Shown in pieces: positions 42,766-51,010 of a stretch of DNA of 64,000 nt (positions are counted from its first letter, which is position 1; each line of letters begins with the position of its first letter). The stretch is from contig NZ_RJJD01000002.1 of the NCBI RefSeq assembly GCF_003721515.1, forward strand, positions 62,001 to 126,000, in the 5' to 3' direction. Under the pieces are notes generated by a model. The model was not told where the DNA came from and ran no database searches. It saw only the letters and a list, made by a program, of their open reading frames with translations. Made by a program: the position numbers and the translations under genes. Source of the DNA: Rufibacter latericius. Its GTDB lineage: Bacteria; Bacteroidota; Bacteroidia; Cytophagales; Hymenobacteraceae.

Positions 42766-43881
42766 ATGTTCAAATCATTCTTTCTAAAAGAAGCTAGCCT
42801 CGTTTTTATCTTGGCGGCCTGTTCTGCTCCCAAAGCAGAAACCATTAACACTCCTCCTCTGGAGCAAACCGAAAAACATTTAATTCCCGGTAACATTGTG
42901 CAGGCGGCGGTGATTACTGATACCGTTCAGTTTGACTCTGATGATCCCGCTATTTGGGTGAATCCTAGAAATCCAGCGAAGAGCCTCGTCATTGGTACAG
43001 ATAAAGATGCCAAGGGTGGCTTGTACGTCTTCGATTTAGAGGGCAAGATTATCCCTGAGAAAACCGTAAAGAATCTGCAACGCCCTAACAACGTGGACGT
43101 GGAGTACGGCCTTGTGCTGAATGGAAAGCCTATTGATATTGCGGTGGCTACCGAACGCATGACGCACAAACTACGCATCTTCTCGGTACCAGATATGAAG
43201 CCAATAGACAAGGGTGGCTTGGAAATGTTTGTAGGCGAAACCGCTGAAGGCTACCGTGATTTAATGGGCGTATCCTTGTACAAGAACAAAGCCGGGCAAG
43301 TATATGCCATTGTAGGCCGAAAGGTAGGTCCGCTGGATGGCACTTATCTCTGGCAGTACCTGCTGGAAGATGACGGGACCGGTCACGTTAAGGCTACGCT
43401 GGTACGGAAATTTGGCGAGTACAGCGGCAAGAAAGAGATAGAGGCCATCGCCGTGGATGATGCCTTAGGATACGTTTATTACTCAGATGAAGGCTTGGGG
43501 GTAAGGCAGTACTTCGCGGATCCGGAGAAAGGCAATAAGCAACTGTCTTTGTTTGCCACCAAAGATTTCACCCGTGACCATGAGGGCATCTCCATCTACG
43601 CCTTAACCGATAGCACCGGCTATATTCTGGTGTCAGACCAGGAAGTCAACCGTTTTATGGTGTTCACCCGTGAAGGAACAGCCTCTAAACCGTATGAACA
43701 CCGTTTCATCAAAGCCGTGAACGTATCCGCTATAAACAGCGATGGCTCTGAAACGGTAGCGGTACCACTGGGCAAAAGGTTTAAGCACGGGCTTTTTGTG
43801 GCCATGAGCACCGATAAGACGTTCCACTTCTATCCTTGGGAAGCCATTGCAGGGAATGACTTAAAGATGATCCAGGAATAA
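42766..43881 (+). CDS. Beta-propeller phytase (3-phytase), lipoprotein
   Basis: 371 residues. Lipobox ILAAC with Cys19. DDPAIWVNPRNPAKSLVIGTDKDAKGG starts the first blade, and RPNNVDVEYG, EAIAVDDALGYVYYSDE and SDQEVNRFM are conserved parts of the six-bladed BPP fold with its calcium and phosphate sites. It removes phosphates from phytate (inositol hexakisphosphate) outside or at the cell surface. With the TonB receptor and a lipoprotein it forms a phosphate-acquisition locus. Confidence 0.93.
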   Translation: MFKSFFLKEASLVFILAACSAPKAETINTPPLEQTEKHLIPGNIVQAAVITDTVQFDSDDPAIWVNPRNPAKSLVIGTDKDAKGGLYVFDLEGKIIPEKTVKNLQRPNNVDVEYGLVLNGKPIDIAVATERMTHKLRIFSVPDMKPIDKGGLEMFVGETAEGYRDLMGVSLYKNKAGQVYAIVGRKVGPLDGTYLWQYLLEDDGTGHVKATLVRKFGEYSGKKEIEAIAVDDALGYVYYSDEGLGVRQYFADPEKGNKQLSLFATKDFTRDHEGISIYALTDSTGYILVSDQEVNRFMVFTREGTASKPYEHRFIKAVNVSAINSDGSETVAVPLGKRFKHGLFVAMSTDKTFHFYPWEAIAGNDLKMIQE

Positions 43882-43981
43882 CTGCTGTATTTTGCAATAA
43901 TAACAACCTTGTATTAAACACTTACATTGTAATTTTTCCTTGTTGATGTAACAAGGTTCATCCACTTACTTGTGCACAAAG

Positions 43982-44025
43982 GTCAGCCATGTTCTTATAG
44001 CTTAATCTATAGGAATATGGCTGAC
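43982..44025. terminator. Terminator after the phytase gene
   Basis: GTCAGCCAT (43982-43990) pairs with ATGGCTGAC (44017-44025), and TATAG/CTATA extends the stem. T-rich sequence follows. It serves the phytase operon and possibly the convergent peptidase gene. Confidence 0.7.
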
Positions 44026-44168
44026 TTATTTAGTAAAATCTTTCCTGAAGGCAGCATTTTCAGGAGACGTAAAGTTTGAAGCAATTCTATTTCTGAAACC
44101 AAAAGACAAATTCGGCCTTGAAATGAGTAGGTGACGTTTATACCTCTAAGTTGAAAAGAGTAGGGGAG

Positions 44169-44226
44169 CTTGCCCTTGTAAATACAATTTTACTACTCTT
44201 GCCCTTGTAAATACAATTTTACTACT
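44169..44226. repeat. Perfect tandem duplication, 2 x 29 bp
   Basis: The 29-bp unit starting CTTGCCCTTG and ending TTTACTACT occurs twice without a gap (44169-44197, 44198-44226). Confidence 0.95.
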
Positions 44227-44347
44227 TAAGATAGGGAACAGGAAATCGGGGTGCCAATGAATATTCTGCTGGGAAATTTATCACTTCCTGTACCTTATCC
44301 ATAGAGATATTTAGAGTTCTTTTAAGTATACATTCAGTTATTCGGTA

Positions 44348-45283
44348 CTATGCTGGTGTCCAGTATATTCGCCCTTGCTTTACTGTTTTCTTCAAGCCAA
44401 GGGCGGGTAATTCCGACTGGGTAGTGCCCAGGTAAGTAAAATGTGGTAAATCAGAGACCACGGTCTGAAACCAGCCGTGCCGGGCCAGTATAGCACGCAC
44501 CCCCGCCTGGTTGTATTCGTTTATATCAAGAGCGAGCATGGAGATATGCTGTGAAGCCCCGGGTGCTGAACCTGAGTACAGGACTGACTTGGAGAAATCC
44601 TTGCTGAAATACAGTCCTTGGGCCTCAAGGAGTAGAACCTCTTTTACTTGCCCGGCAGGTGCTAACATTCGAATACGGTCTGCCTCTTGTGCATCTAGTT
44701 TGCCGCGCCGCTGCCAGTAAGCAAGGCCCGGAATAACGCGGCGGCTCCATATTTTCTCGGTATCGTGGTAGCTGCGCCGTGCCGCTAATTTGCCGCGGGG
44801 GGTTATCCGCAGGTTTTTACTTGCGGCTTCTCTACGAGCGGCGAGCAAGGCATTCATCGCCTCGGTTTGAAGCTCGATGGGAATGCCGCCGATTTTTTCG
44901 CGCCGGGTACTTACTTTCGCTTGCCAATTGAGGCAGTGGTCTGCGTTGGCGAAAATGATGGAAGGAGGAATGACGCTGCCTTGAGCCACGAAAACTGCTC
45001 CGTGGTCTTTTAATATCCTGAGAGAAACCCAATCTTCTGGTTCCGGGTGAGGAAACAACGGTGGCAAGTTCTGCTCAAATAGGGACTTGCCCTGGTTTAT
45101 TTTAACTGGATTGGAGGTTGAACTTGTAAAGGAGATGAGGGGGGAAGTAGGAAGAGGTAAAGTTGCTGCTGATTTTTTTTCTGGCCCGGAAAAATCTAGT
45201 GAAAGCAAGCCACCGCCTGAAAGCAGCAGGGAAACGGTGAGCAGTTTTTTCTTTCTGAATAATTTATTTAGGAGAGGCATCAT
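44348..45283 (-). CDS. M15-like (VanY-type) peptidase
   Basis: 311 residues. A hydrophobic N-terminus (about 12-30) may be a signal or anchor. The catalytic pattern of M15 D,D/L,D-carboxypeptidases is visible near the end: His246 and Asp253 in GASQHISMLALDINEY and His281 in DLPHFTYLG, equivalent to the SxHxxGxAxD ... W...PWHF set. The N-terminal 100 residues are specific to this protein. It would trim peptidoglycan side chains. Convergent with the phytase gene. Confidence 0.7.
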   Translation of the reverse strand: MMPLLNKLFRKKKLLTVSLLLSGGGLLSLDFSGPEKKSAATLPLPTSPLISFTSSTSNPVKINQGKSLFEQNLPPLFPHPEPEDWVSLRILKDHGAVFVAQGSVIPPSIIFANADHCLNWQAKVSTRREKIGGIPIELQTEAMNALLAARREAASKNLRITPRGKLAARRSYHDTEKIWSRRVIPGLAYWQRRGKLDAQEADRIRMLAPAGQVKEVLLLEAQGLYFSKDFSKSVLYSGSAPGASQHISMLALDINEYNQAGVRAILARHGWFQTVVSDLPHFTYLGTTQSELPALGLKKTVKQGRIYWTPA

Positions 45284-45684
45284 TAAGCGGACATGTTCAA
45301 TTACCTGAATAAACCTAAGGAGTTTAGTTGGGTAAACAAGTAAGCAATATAGATTTCTGCTTTTTGCTTCTCAAGCTTCAAAATACGCCTTGTAAGTCTG
45401 CCCTCCAACTATGAAAGTAGTGGCACGTTTTCTGGCGGAAGGCATCTGTCACCACCTTGCCTGATGTTTCTTGCTGTATTTTAGATAATGGTAAATCCGC
45501 CGAAAGTGTTACCAACGAACCAATATATAAATAATTTCGGCAAGATCTTTTATTCCCCTTATGGTTTAAGTTAGCTAAGATTTCATTACCAAGTTAATCA
45601 ACTACCGATAGAACCTTTTCAGAATCAAGATATTATAAAAGGACTTACTTAAAAAGTAGTTAGGAACTAGAGGAGTCAGTGGTT

Positions 45685-45777
45685 CTATTCCATCCGAAGG
45701 ATCTTCTCCATTTTGCGGTCTTTAGCCAATTCATCCACCGGATTGCCTAATACCAACAACACGCACAAATCAAACTC
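45685..45777 (-). pseudogene. Possible C-terminal gene remnant
   Basis: About 30 codons of protein-like sequence (EFDLCVLLVLGNPVDELA...KILRME) end in a stop. Upstream in the frame the translation continues but loses protein character, and no ATG is found. Family unknown. Confidence 0.25.
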
Positions 45778-45982
45778 AATGGAAACCTGGCACAAAGTTG
45801 AGCCTGTCAAGGCAAAAGTGAAAATAGAGGAGCAAGGTTCGGGGCTGAGCTAGCAAAACGGTTTGATGAACGTGATTCCTGTTGGAATAACTTAAGAAGC
45901 CCTTTACCACATAGACCCATAGAGAGGGCAACGAAAAGAGGAACAACCCCTGGCGGTTAATACCTAAAAAGCTAAAAAACAA

Positions 45983-46014
45983 AAATGCCTGTAAGTGTTT
46001 TCTTACAGGCATTT
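45983..46014 (-). terminator. Terminator of tRNA-Asp copy 1
   Basis: AAATGCCTGTAAG and CTTACAGGCATTT pair over 13 bp with a 6-nt loop, directly after the tRNA on the minus strand. Confidence 0.85.
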
Positions 46015-46023
46015 AAAAAACTG

Positions 46024-46097
46024 CGGTCCGGACGGGACTCGAACCCGCGACCTCCGCCGTGACAGGGCGGCATTCTAACCAACTGAACTACCGGACC
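46024..46097 (-). tRNA. tRNA-Asp (GTC), copy 1
   Basis: 74 nt. The complement starts GGTCCGG and ends CCGGACCG, giving a 7-bp acceptor stem with discriminator G; the anticodon loop holds CCTGTCACG (anticodon GTC) and the T-arm is GGTTCGAGTCC. CCA is not encoded. Identical to copy 2 at 47293-47366. Confidence 0.97.
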
Positions 46098-46135
46098 AAC
46101 ATCTTCTGGAGACCTGCTGTCCCCGTTTGATGGTG

Positions 46136-46167
46136 CAAATATGTAGAGTTAATTTTTAGGATGCAAA
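46136..46167 (-). promoter_or_regulatory. Predicted promoter of tRNA-Asp copy 1
   Basis: On the minus strand TTTG (46164-46167), 20-bp spacer, CATATTTG (46136-46143), which fits the Bacteroidota pattern. The tRNA starts 39 bp further on. Confidence 0.6.
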
Positions 46168-46220
46168 TGAATGGGGAGTAAAACTTATAAATTTATGAAC
46201 TTGTGGTTCATTTGTATTAA

Positions 46221-46250
46221 GCCCTCTCTCGGAAAAACACCCTTAAAACT
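46221..46250. repeat. Intergenic palindromic repeat, degenerate copy 22
   Basis: GCCCTCTCTC then GGAAAAACACCCTTAAAACT; right half recognisable. Confidence 0.3.
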
Positions 46251-46331
46251 ATAAGGGGATTTTAAAGGCCATGTAAGAACAGGTTTAAATCCGCTTTCTC
46301 TAGTACAGCCTAGGTTTCCTCCAATCTTAAG

Positions 46332-46661
46332 CTAAAACAAATCTGGCTCTTCAGAAACCTCTAATAGGGAAGTTTCCTTTAAGAAGTAAACGATCACAGA
46401 TTTAGTAAATTCAAGTCCCTCCTGCACGTCTTCGTTTTCAATCTGCTTTTTGGCAAACTCCAACTTCATGATGCAATAATTAATGACGTGGCTTGGCTGC
46501 TGCTCGGTGTACCCATCCCTGAACATAAACCGAAACACATCCAGTGTTTGGTGAAGGTATTCTAAAAGGAGAGTAGTTGTTTCGGTTCCATCAAAGGTTA
46601 ATAATTCAAGTTTAAATAAAAGCTGCTGCAACTCCTCAAGGCTTTCCCCCTGTGTTTTCAT
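46332..46661 (-). CDS. Hypothetical protein between the tRNA-Asp copies
   Basis: 109 residues, acidic and helical (ESLEELQQLLFKLELLTFDG; LLEYLHQTLDVFRFMFRDGY; KSVIVYFLKETSLLEVSEE). No signal peptide or membrane segment and no family recognised. The frame has plausible composition for a real gene and lacks a competing frame. It stands alone on the minus strand between the two tRNA-Asp genes. Confidence 0.6.
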   Translation of the reverse strand: MKTQGESLEELQQLLFKLELLTFDGTETTTLLLEYLHQTLDVFRFMFRDGYTEQQPSHVINYCIMKLEFAKKQIENEDVQEGLEFTKSVIVYFLKETSLLEVSEEPDLF

Positions 46662-46913
46662 GTGGTGTATTCTTCAAAAAGTAAATCCAGGAATTCCCAA
46701 CATTTGTGGGAGAATAGGTTTTATATAATTGAGGTATAAAAGCAGGGGGAATGCTATACCTATTACAAGTCAAACAAAGATAGCAGATATTCGCTCATCT
46801 GAGTACAACCTGAAAGCGGAGAATAAATTTCCATTTTATACTTTGAAAGGTATAATCAACCAGGTACCTCAATGATCGGTCTATTTGACTAACCATTCCT
46901 TCTCATTAAGTTC

Positions 46914-46948
46914 TGTTTAGGGGAGTTTTCTGATTGCAGCCCCAAAAC
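46914..46948. repeat. Intergenic palindromic repeat, copy 23
   Basis: TGTTTAGGGGAGTTTTCTG then GCAGCCCCAAAAC. Confidence 0.55.
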
Positions 46949-47221
46949 GGGTTATCCAAAGGTTAGCCGATCAAAGAATTCAAATAATAGGCGAATGTTT
47001 ATGCCAAGGTGGGCTCGTTATTTTTGTTGAATATGAAAGCAGGTGATAGAAAAAAATAGCCGAATGAGGATTGTGAAAGCTTAAAAAAACCTAACCCAGA
47101 TTAAGCTAATAGATGGTAGGGGATAAGTAGGACCAGAAAAGCCCCTAAGCCTAAAATAAAGTTTCCCGCATAATAAATCTGTAAAGGAAGAACGCCCTTC
47201 TTGATCAATTAGCGAATAAGA

Positions 47222-47248
47222 GCTTAAAAACTCAAAACAGCCTAAAAC
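47222..47248. repeat. Intergenic palindromic repeat, degenerate copy 24
   Basis: GCTTAAAAACTC then AAAACAGCCTAAAAC; right half intact, adjacent to the tRNA-Asp terminator. Confidence 0.4.
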
Positions 47249-47249
47249 A

Positions 47250-47283
47250 AAAGAGTCCCTTCACCAAAGTAAAGGGACTCTTT
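47250..47283 (-). terminator. Terminator of tRNA-Asp copy 2
   Basis: AAAGAGTCCCTT and AAGGGACTCTTT pair over 12 bp, 10-nt loop, just after the tRNA on the minus strand. The stem sequence differs from that of copy 1. Confidence 0.85.
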
Positions 47284-47292
47284 TAAAAACTG

Positions 47293-47366
47293 CGGTCCGG
47301 ACGGGACTCGAACCCGCGACCTCCGCCGTGACAGGGCGGCATTCTAACCAACTGAACTACCGGACC
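47293..47366 (-). tRNA. tRNA-Asp (GTC), copy 2
   Basis: 74 nt, identical to copy 1 at 46024-46097. The 45 bp of upstream sequence (47367-47412) also match copy 1 with only two differences, so promoter and gene were duplicated together. Confidence 0.97.
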
Positions 47367-47404
47367 AACATCTTCAGGAGACCTGCTGTCCCCGTTTGAT
47401 GATG

Positions 47405-47436
47405 CAAATATGGGGGGCAGAATTTTACTACACAAC
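47405..47436 (-). promoter_or_regulatory. Predicted promoter of tRNA-Asp copy 2
   Basis: On the minus strand GTTG (47433-47436), 20-bp spacer, CATATTTG (47405-47412), the same arrangement as copy 1. Confidence 0.55.
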
Positions 47437-47556
47437 TACCAAGCCCAAAAAACCGGCTATTAAGGTGCTCAGATAAGGTAACCGGTTCATTCTCAAACCG
47501 AAAATTTTCCTAAAAACTTGAAAAAACTCCTGCTACTAAACTTTGCAAGTTTCGTT

Positions 47557-47564
47557 TACCTTTG
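47557..47564 (+). promoter_or_regulatory. Predicted -7 element of accA
   Basis: TACCTTTG, an exact TAnnTTTG match, 36 bp before the accA ATG. No TTTG at the -33 distance was found. Confidence 0.4.
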
Positions 47565-47599
47565 TAGTCACACTTTAGCTAAACGTAAGGGGCATAACT

Positions 47600-48547
47600 A
47601 TGCTGTTAGATTTTGAACAACCCATTGCTTCTCTGGAAGGAAAACTAGCCGAAATGAAGAAACTGGCCTCTGAGAGCCAGGTAGACGTAAGCGAGGCGGT
47701 TCTGGCGCTGGAGGAGAAAATAAAATCCCTGAAAAAAGAAACGTATGCCAACCTCACCCGTTGGCAACGGGTGCAGCTCTCTCGTCACGTAGAGCGGCCG
47801 TACACCTTAGATTATATTAAAGGCCTTTCTTCTACCTTCGTTGAGTTACACGGCGACCGTAACGTGCGCGATGACAAAGCCATGGTGGGCGGATTTGGTG
47901 AGATCAACGGCAAAACCGTGATGTTCATTGGCCAGCAGAAAGGCAGAAATACCAAAGAGCGACAGTACCGCAATTTCGGGATGGCCAACCCAGAGGGGTA
48001 CCGCAAGGCCCTGCGCCTGATGAAACTGGCCGAAAAATTCAATAAGCCTATCGTTACCTTTATTGATACCCCTGGCGCTTTTCCGGGTTTAGAGGCCGAG
48101 GAAAGAGGGCAGGGAGAAGCCATCGCCCGTAACTTGAAGGAAATGTTCATGCTGAAGGTCCCTGTGATTTGCATCATCATCGGGGAAGGAGCCTCTGGAG
48201 GCGCCTTGGGCATTGGCATCGGCGACAAAGTCTATATGCTGGAGAATACCTGGTACTCGGTGATTTCCCCTGAGAACTGCTCTACTATCCTTTGGAGAAG
48301 CTGGAACTACAAAGAGCAGGCCGCGGAAGCCATGAAGTTGACGGCAAAAGACATGCTGGGCAATAAGCTGATTGATGGTATCATCAAAGAACCACTGGGC
48401 GGCGCGCACGTGAACCCAGAGAAGATGATCAAAACCATGCAGAAAAAGATTCTTTCCACCCTGGAAGAACTGGAAGCCTTTACCCCGGAAGAACGCATCA
48501 TGCAGCGCATTGAGAAGTTCGGGGAGATGGGCGTGGTGACGGAGTAA
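47600..48547 (+). CDS. accA: Acetyl-CoA carboxylase carboxyltransferase subunit alpha
   Basis: 315 residues, normal length. The carboxyltransferase core has [29 protein letters not shown] and the oxyanion [17 protein letters not shown] region. The subunit combines with AccD to transfer CO2 from biotin to acetyl-CoA, giving malonyl-CoA for fatty acid synthesis. AccD is not nearby, as is usual in this phylum. Transcribed with its own -7 box at 47557-47564; the MBL gene follows after 49 bp, with a repeat copy between. Confidence 0.98.
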   Translation: MLLDFEQPIASLEGKLAEMKKLASESQVDVSEAVLALEEKIKSLKKETYANLTRWQRVQLSRHVERPYTLDYIKGLSSTFVELHGDRNVRDDKAMVGGFGEINGKTVMFIGQQKGRNTKERQYRNFGMANPEGYRKALRLMKLAEKFNKPIVTFIDTPGAFPGLEAEERGQGEAIARNLKEMFMLKVPVICIIIGEGASGGALGIGIGDKVYMLENTWYSVISPENCSTILWRSWNYKEQAAEAMKLTAKDMLGNKLIDGIIKEPLGGAHVNPEKMIKTMQKKILSTLEELEAFTPEERIMQRIEKFGEMGVVTE

Positions 48548-48552
48548 TTCTG

Positions 48553-48588
48553 TTTTCAGGCTCTTTTTAGAAAACCAGGCTTAAATCC
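48553..48588. repeat. Intergenic palindromic repeat, copy 25
   Basis: TTTTCAGGCTCTTTTTAG then AAAACCAGGCTTAAATCC, 6 bp after the accA stop codon and 9 bp before the MBL gene start. Confidence 0.5.
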
Positions 48589-48596
48589 AGCATTGC

Positions 48597-49445
48597 ATGT
48601 CACTTACTCTATACCCAATACCCACCGGTAATTTTAAGTTAGACGGAGGCGCTATGTTTGGCGTGGTTCCTAAATCCATTTGGCAGCGCACGAACCCGGC
48701 AGACGAAAACAATCTCTGTTCCTGGGCTATGCGCTGCCTTTTGGTGGAAACCGGTGACCGACTGGTTTTGATTGATAATGGCATAGGAGACAAGCAAGAC
48801 GCCAAATTCTTCAGCCATTACTACCTGCACGGCGATGATACCTTGGAGAAGTCGCTGAAGAAAGCGGGCTTCGAATACTCAGATATTACCGATGTATTTC
48901 TTACCCACCTGCACTTTGACCATTGCGGCGGATCGGTGCGGTACGGCAAAGATGGGAATAGCCTGGAGACAGTGTTCACAAACGCGCGGTACTGGAGCAA
49001 CCAGGACCATTGGACCTGGGCTACTCAACCTAACCCGCGGGAAAAAGCGAGTTTCATCAAAGAGAACATTCTACCCATTCAGGAAAGCGGTCAACTGGAA
49101 TTCTTAGCTCAGGGCCAGCAGCAGTTCTTGCCCGGGTTTAATGTACTGTACGCAGATGGGCATACTGACAAAATGATGCTTCCGGTGATAGAGTACAAAG
49201 GAAAAACCCTTGTCTTTGTGGCCGATTTGTTGCCATCGGTGGGGCATTTACCTTTGCCTTACGTGATGGGCTACGATACCCGCCCGTTGCTGACCCTGCA
49301 GGAAAAAGAGCAGTTTCTGAAAAAAGCCGCCGATGAACAATGGGTGTTATTTTTTGAGCACGACGTCCAAAATGAGTGCTGTACCGTACAGCATACCGAC
49401 AAAGGGGTAAGGGTAGACCAGGTTTTCCCTTTGTCTGCTTTATAG
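48597..49445 (+). CDS. MBL-fold metallo-hydrolase
   Basis: 282 residues. The di-zinc motif HLHFDHCGG is at 104-112 (His104, His106, Asp108, His109); later ligands are the His in YADGHTDKM, the Asp in VFVADLLP and the His in FFEHDVQ. The length and the DNGIGDK motif point to the lactonase/quinolone-type branch of bacterial MBL enzymes; substrate unknown. It is followed after 3 bp by a patatin, so they form an operon. Confidence 0.93.
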   Translation: MSLTLYPIPTGNFKLDGGAMFGVVPKSIWQRTNPADENNLCSWAMRCLLVETGDRLVLIDNGIGDKQDAKFFSHYYLHGDDTLEKSLKKAGFEYSDITDVFLTHLHFDHCGGSVRYGKDGNSLETVFTNARYWSNQDHWTWATQPNPREKASFIKENILPIQESGQLEFLAQGQQQFLPGFNVLYADGHTDKMMLPVIEYKGKTLVFVADLLPSVGHLPLPYVMGYDTRPLLTLQEKEQFLKKAADEQWVLFFEHDVQNECCTVQHTDKGVRVDQVFPLSAL

Positions 49446-49448
49446 AGG

Positions 49449-50207
49449 ATGCATAAAATAGGATTATGCCTCTCTGGTGGAGCCGCCAGAGGAGTTGCAC
49501 ATTTAGGGGTACTGCAGGCTTTGCAGGAAATAGGCATTCCCCTCCACGCCATTTCAGGGGTAAGCTCCGGGGCCATTGCCGGGGCTTTTTTTGCGGCGGG
49601 TTATCCTCCCGCAGAGATCCTTAGAATTGTCAGCGAATTGGCTTTGCCTAAGTTACTCAAGCCAGCCTTGAACCGTGGAATTTTGCACACCCAGGCCATG
49701 CACAAGATCTTTGAAGAACATCTGCATGGCCGTACCTTTGAGGAACTTCCCATCAAACTCACCGTTTCCGCTTTAGACTTGGTAGAAGGAAGTACCGTTT
49801 ACTTTACCAAAGGCACTCTGGTCGAAGCTTTAAAGGCATCTTCTGCCGTACCGGTATTGTTCAAGCCCTTGCAACTTGAGAAACGGCTTTTGGTAGACGG
49901 AGGCATCGTGAACAATCTGCCAGTGGAATGCATTACCGGTGAATGCGACAAAATCATTGGCGTCCATGTAAACCCCACTCCCCACAACGCCGAGATCAAC
50001 AGCATCAAACAGGTAACCGAAAGAATCTTTCATTTGGCTTTGCACGCTAACATCCAAAGCCGGGTTTTGCTCTGTGACCTGCTGCTGGAACCACCCAAGC
50101 TGACGGAGTTCAACATCTATGACCTGAAAAGGGCTAAAGAAATGTATACTATTGGGTATGAACATGCTATGGACCTATCCAAGGAAATTGAAAGTCTCCT
50201 GAACTAA
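49449..50207 (+). CDS. Patatin-like phospholipase
   Basis: 252 residues. The oxyanion loop GGAARG (10-15), the nucleophile elbow GVSSG with Ser39 and the DGG (150-152, with Asp150 of the Ser-Asp dyad) are all intact. The enzyme is a lipid acyl hydrolase, likely cytosolic or membrane-associated; no signal peptide. It is 3 bp downstream of the MBL-fold gene. Confidence 0.95.
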   Translation: MHKIGLCLSGGAARGVAHLGVLQALQEIGIPLHAISGVSSGAIAGAFFAAGYPPAEILRIVSELALPKLLKPALNRGILHTQAMHKIFEEHLHGRTFEELPIKLTVSALDLVEGSTVYFTKGTLVEALKASSAVPVLFKPLQLEKRLLVDGGIVNNLPVECITGECDKIIGVHVNPTPHNAEINSIKQVTERIFHLALHANIQSRVLLCDLLLEPPKLTEFNIYDLKRAKEMYTIGYEHAMDLSKEIESLLN

Positions 50208-50317
50208 TACACCTATATATGATTAATCATATGGTATAGTTTGAATAGTGATTACCCTTAGGAGGCGGTATTCGTAATAGTCAAAATAAAGTAAAGGTGT
50301 TACCGTTATTTGACTAT

Positions 50318-50938
50318 ATGAGAAAGTTGCTCTACCTAAGCTTATTCCTTCTGGCATTTTCAAATGCACGGGCCCAGGAAAACCGCGGTACTTTGGTACC
50401 CGCCAAAATTTTTCAACGGACATTCATGGTTGCCGGCGGCGTCTCAGGCGCTTATCGCCGAATCAACACCACGGTAAACAATGAATCCGTCTCGGGGTAC
50501 CGGCAGCAGTTCGATCTGGATACAAAGGTTGGGTATTTCGTGTTCAGTGACGTGGCCTTCGGGTTAAGGGCGACGGTGAACCAGTACAAAGAGAAAATGT
50601 CAGGGCAGATCTCCTCTCAGGCCACCAATGTATTAGCCGGTCCCTTTGTCCGCTATTACCTGGACAATGGAATCTTCGGGGAGGCGAGTGCCGCCGCGGG
50701 CCTAAACAATCAGCCAAACAGAAACAAAACCGATTTAATGGAATTCAGGGGCGGGGTGGGGTACGCCATTTTCATCAACCCTAAAGTGGCAATTGAGCCT
50801 GCCCTCATGTTCACTTATTACCAGGAAAAAGTACCCGCAGAAGGAAACCGGAAAATTACCGAGTGGGGCCCTTCGGCCAACATAGGTCTGCAGGTGTACC
50901 TGTTCCGGGAACGAAAGTTTAAATTAGCCAGTCGTTAA
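50318..50938 (+). CDS. Outer-membrane beta-barrel protein
   Basis: 206 residues from the ATG at 50318; the in-frame ATG at 50297 would put seven residues before the signal (MRKLLYLSLFLLAF...RAQ). The mature chain alternates hydrophobic and polar residues with aromatic girdles (LDTKVGYFVFSDVAFGLRATVNQY; FRGGVGYAIFINPKVAIEPALMF), an OmpW/PF13505-like eight-stranded barrel. Function unknown. Ends in a terminator at 50953-50977. Confidence 0.85.
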   Translation: MRKLLYLSLFLLAFSNARAQENRGTLVPAKIFQRTFMVAGGVSGAYRRINTTVNNESVSGYRQQFDLDTKVGYFVFSDVAFGLRATVNQYKEKMSGQISSQATNVLAGPFVRYYLDNGIFGEASAAAGLNNQPNRNKTDLMEFRGGVGYAIFINPKVAIEPALMFTYYQEKVPAEGNRKITEWGPSANIGLQVYLFRERKFKLASR

Positions 50939-50952
50939 ATATAATATCTTCT

Positions 50953-50977
50953 AAAACCAGCTATACGGCTGGTTTTT
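50953..50977 (+). terminator. Terminator of the beta-barrel gene
   Basis: AAAACCAGC and GCTGGTTTT pair, loop of 6, followed by T residues (TTTTTTT at 50973-50979). Confidence 0.85.
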
Positions 50978-51010
50978 TTGTAATATTGTGGTCGTATTCA
51001 CGTAAACAGT

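Larger units (their letters stand above)
43882..44347. other. 466-bp intergenic region with hairpins and a tandem repeat
   Basis: Holds a short stem (CCTTGTT/AACAAGG, 43938-43956), a longer hairpin (43982-44025) and a tandem 29-bp duplication (44169-44226). No gene seen. Confidence 0.65.
45284..46023. other. 740-bp region, mostly non-coding, with a coding-like remnant
   Basis: No complete gene. A minus-strand frame ending at 45685-45687 reads EFDLCVLLVLGNPVDELA then KDRKMEKILRME before the stop, with good composition, but lacks any start. The frame at 45776-46012 (78 residues) is hydrophobic and not credible. A terminator of the tRNA-Asp gene lies at 45983-46014. Confidence 0.5.
46662..47292. 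other. 631-bp intergenic region
   Basis: Contains a small palindrome (AGGTATA/TATACCT, 46732-46761) upstream of the 109-residue gene, repeat copies at 46914-46948 and 47222-47248, and the terminator of tRNA-Asp copy 2. No gene seen. Confidence 0.6.

Noticed and set aside
45776-46012. 78-residue minus-strand frame before tRNA-Asp
   Set aside because: Composition is hydrophobic and unbalanced, it overlaps the tRNA terminator, and it has no family match.
46024-47366. tRNA-Asp pair as attL/attR of a genomic island
   Set aside because: Both copies are complete and carry their own promoters, and no integrase is between them; a simple duplication is more likely. Kept only as an open possibility in the findings.
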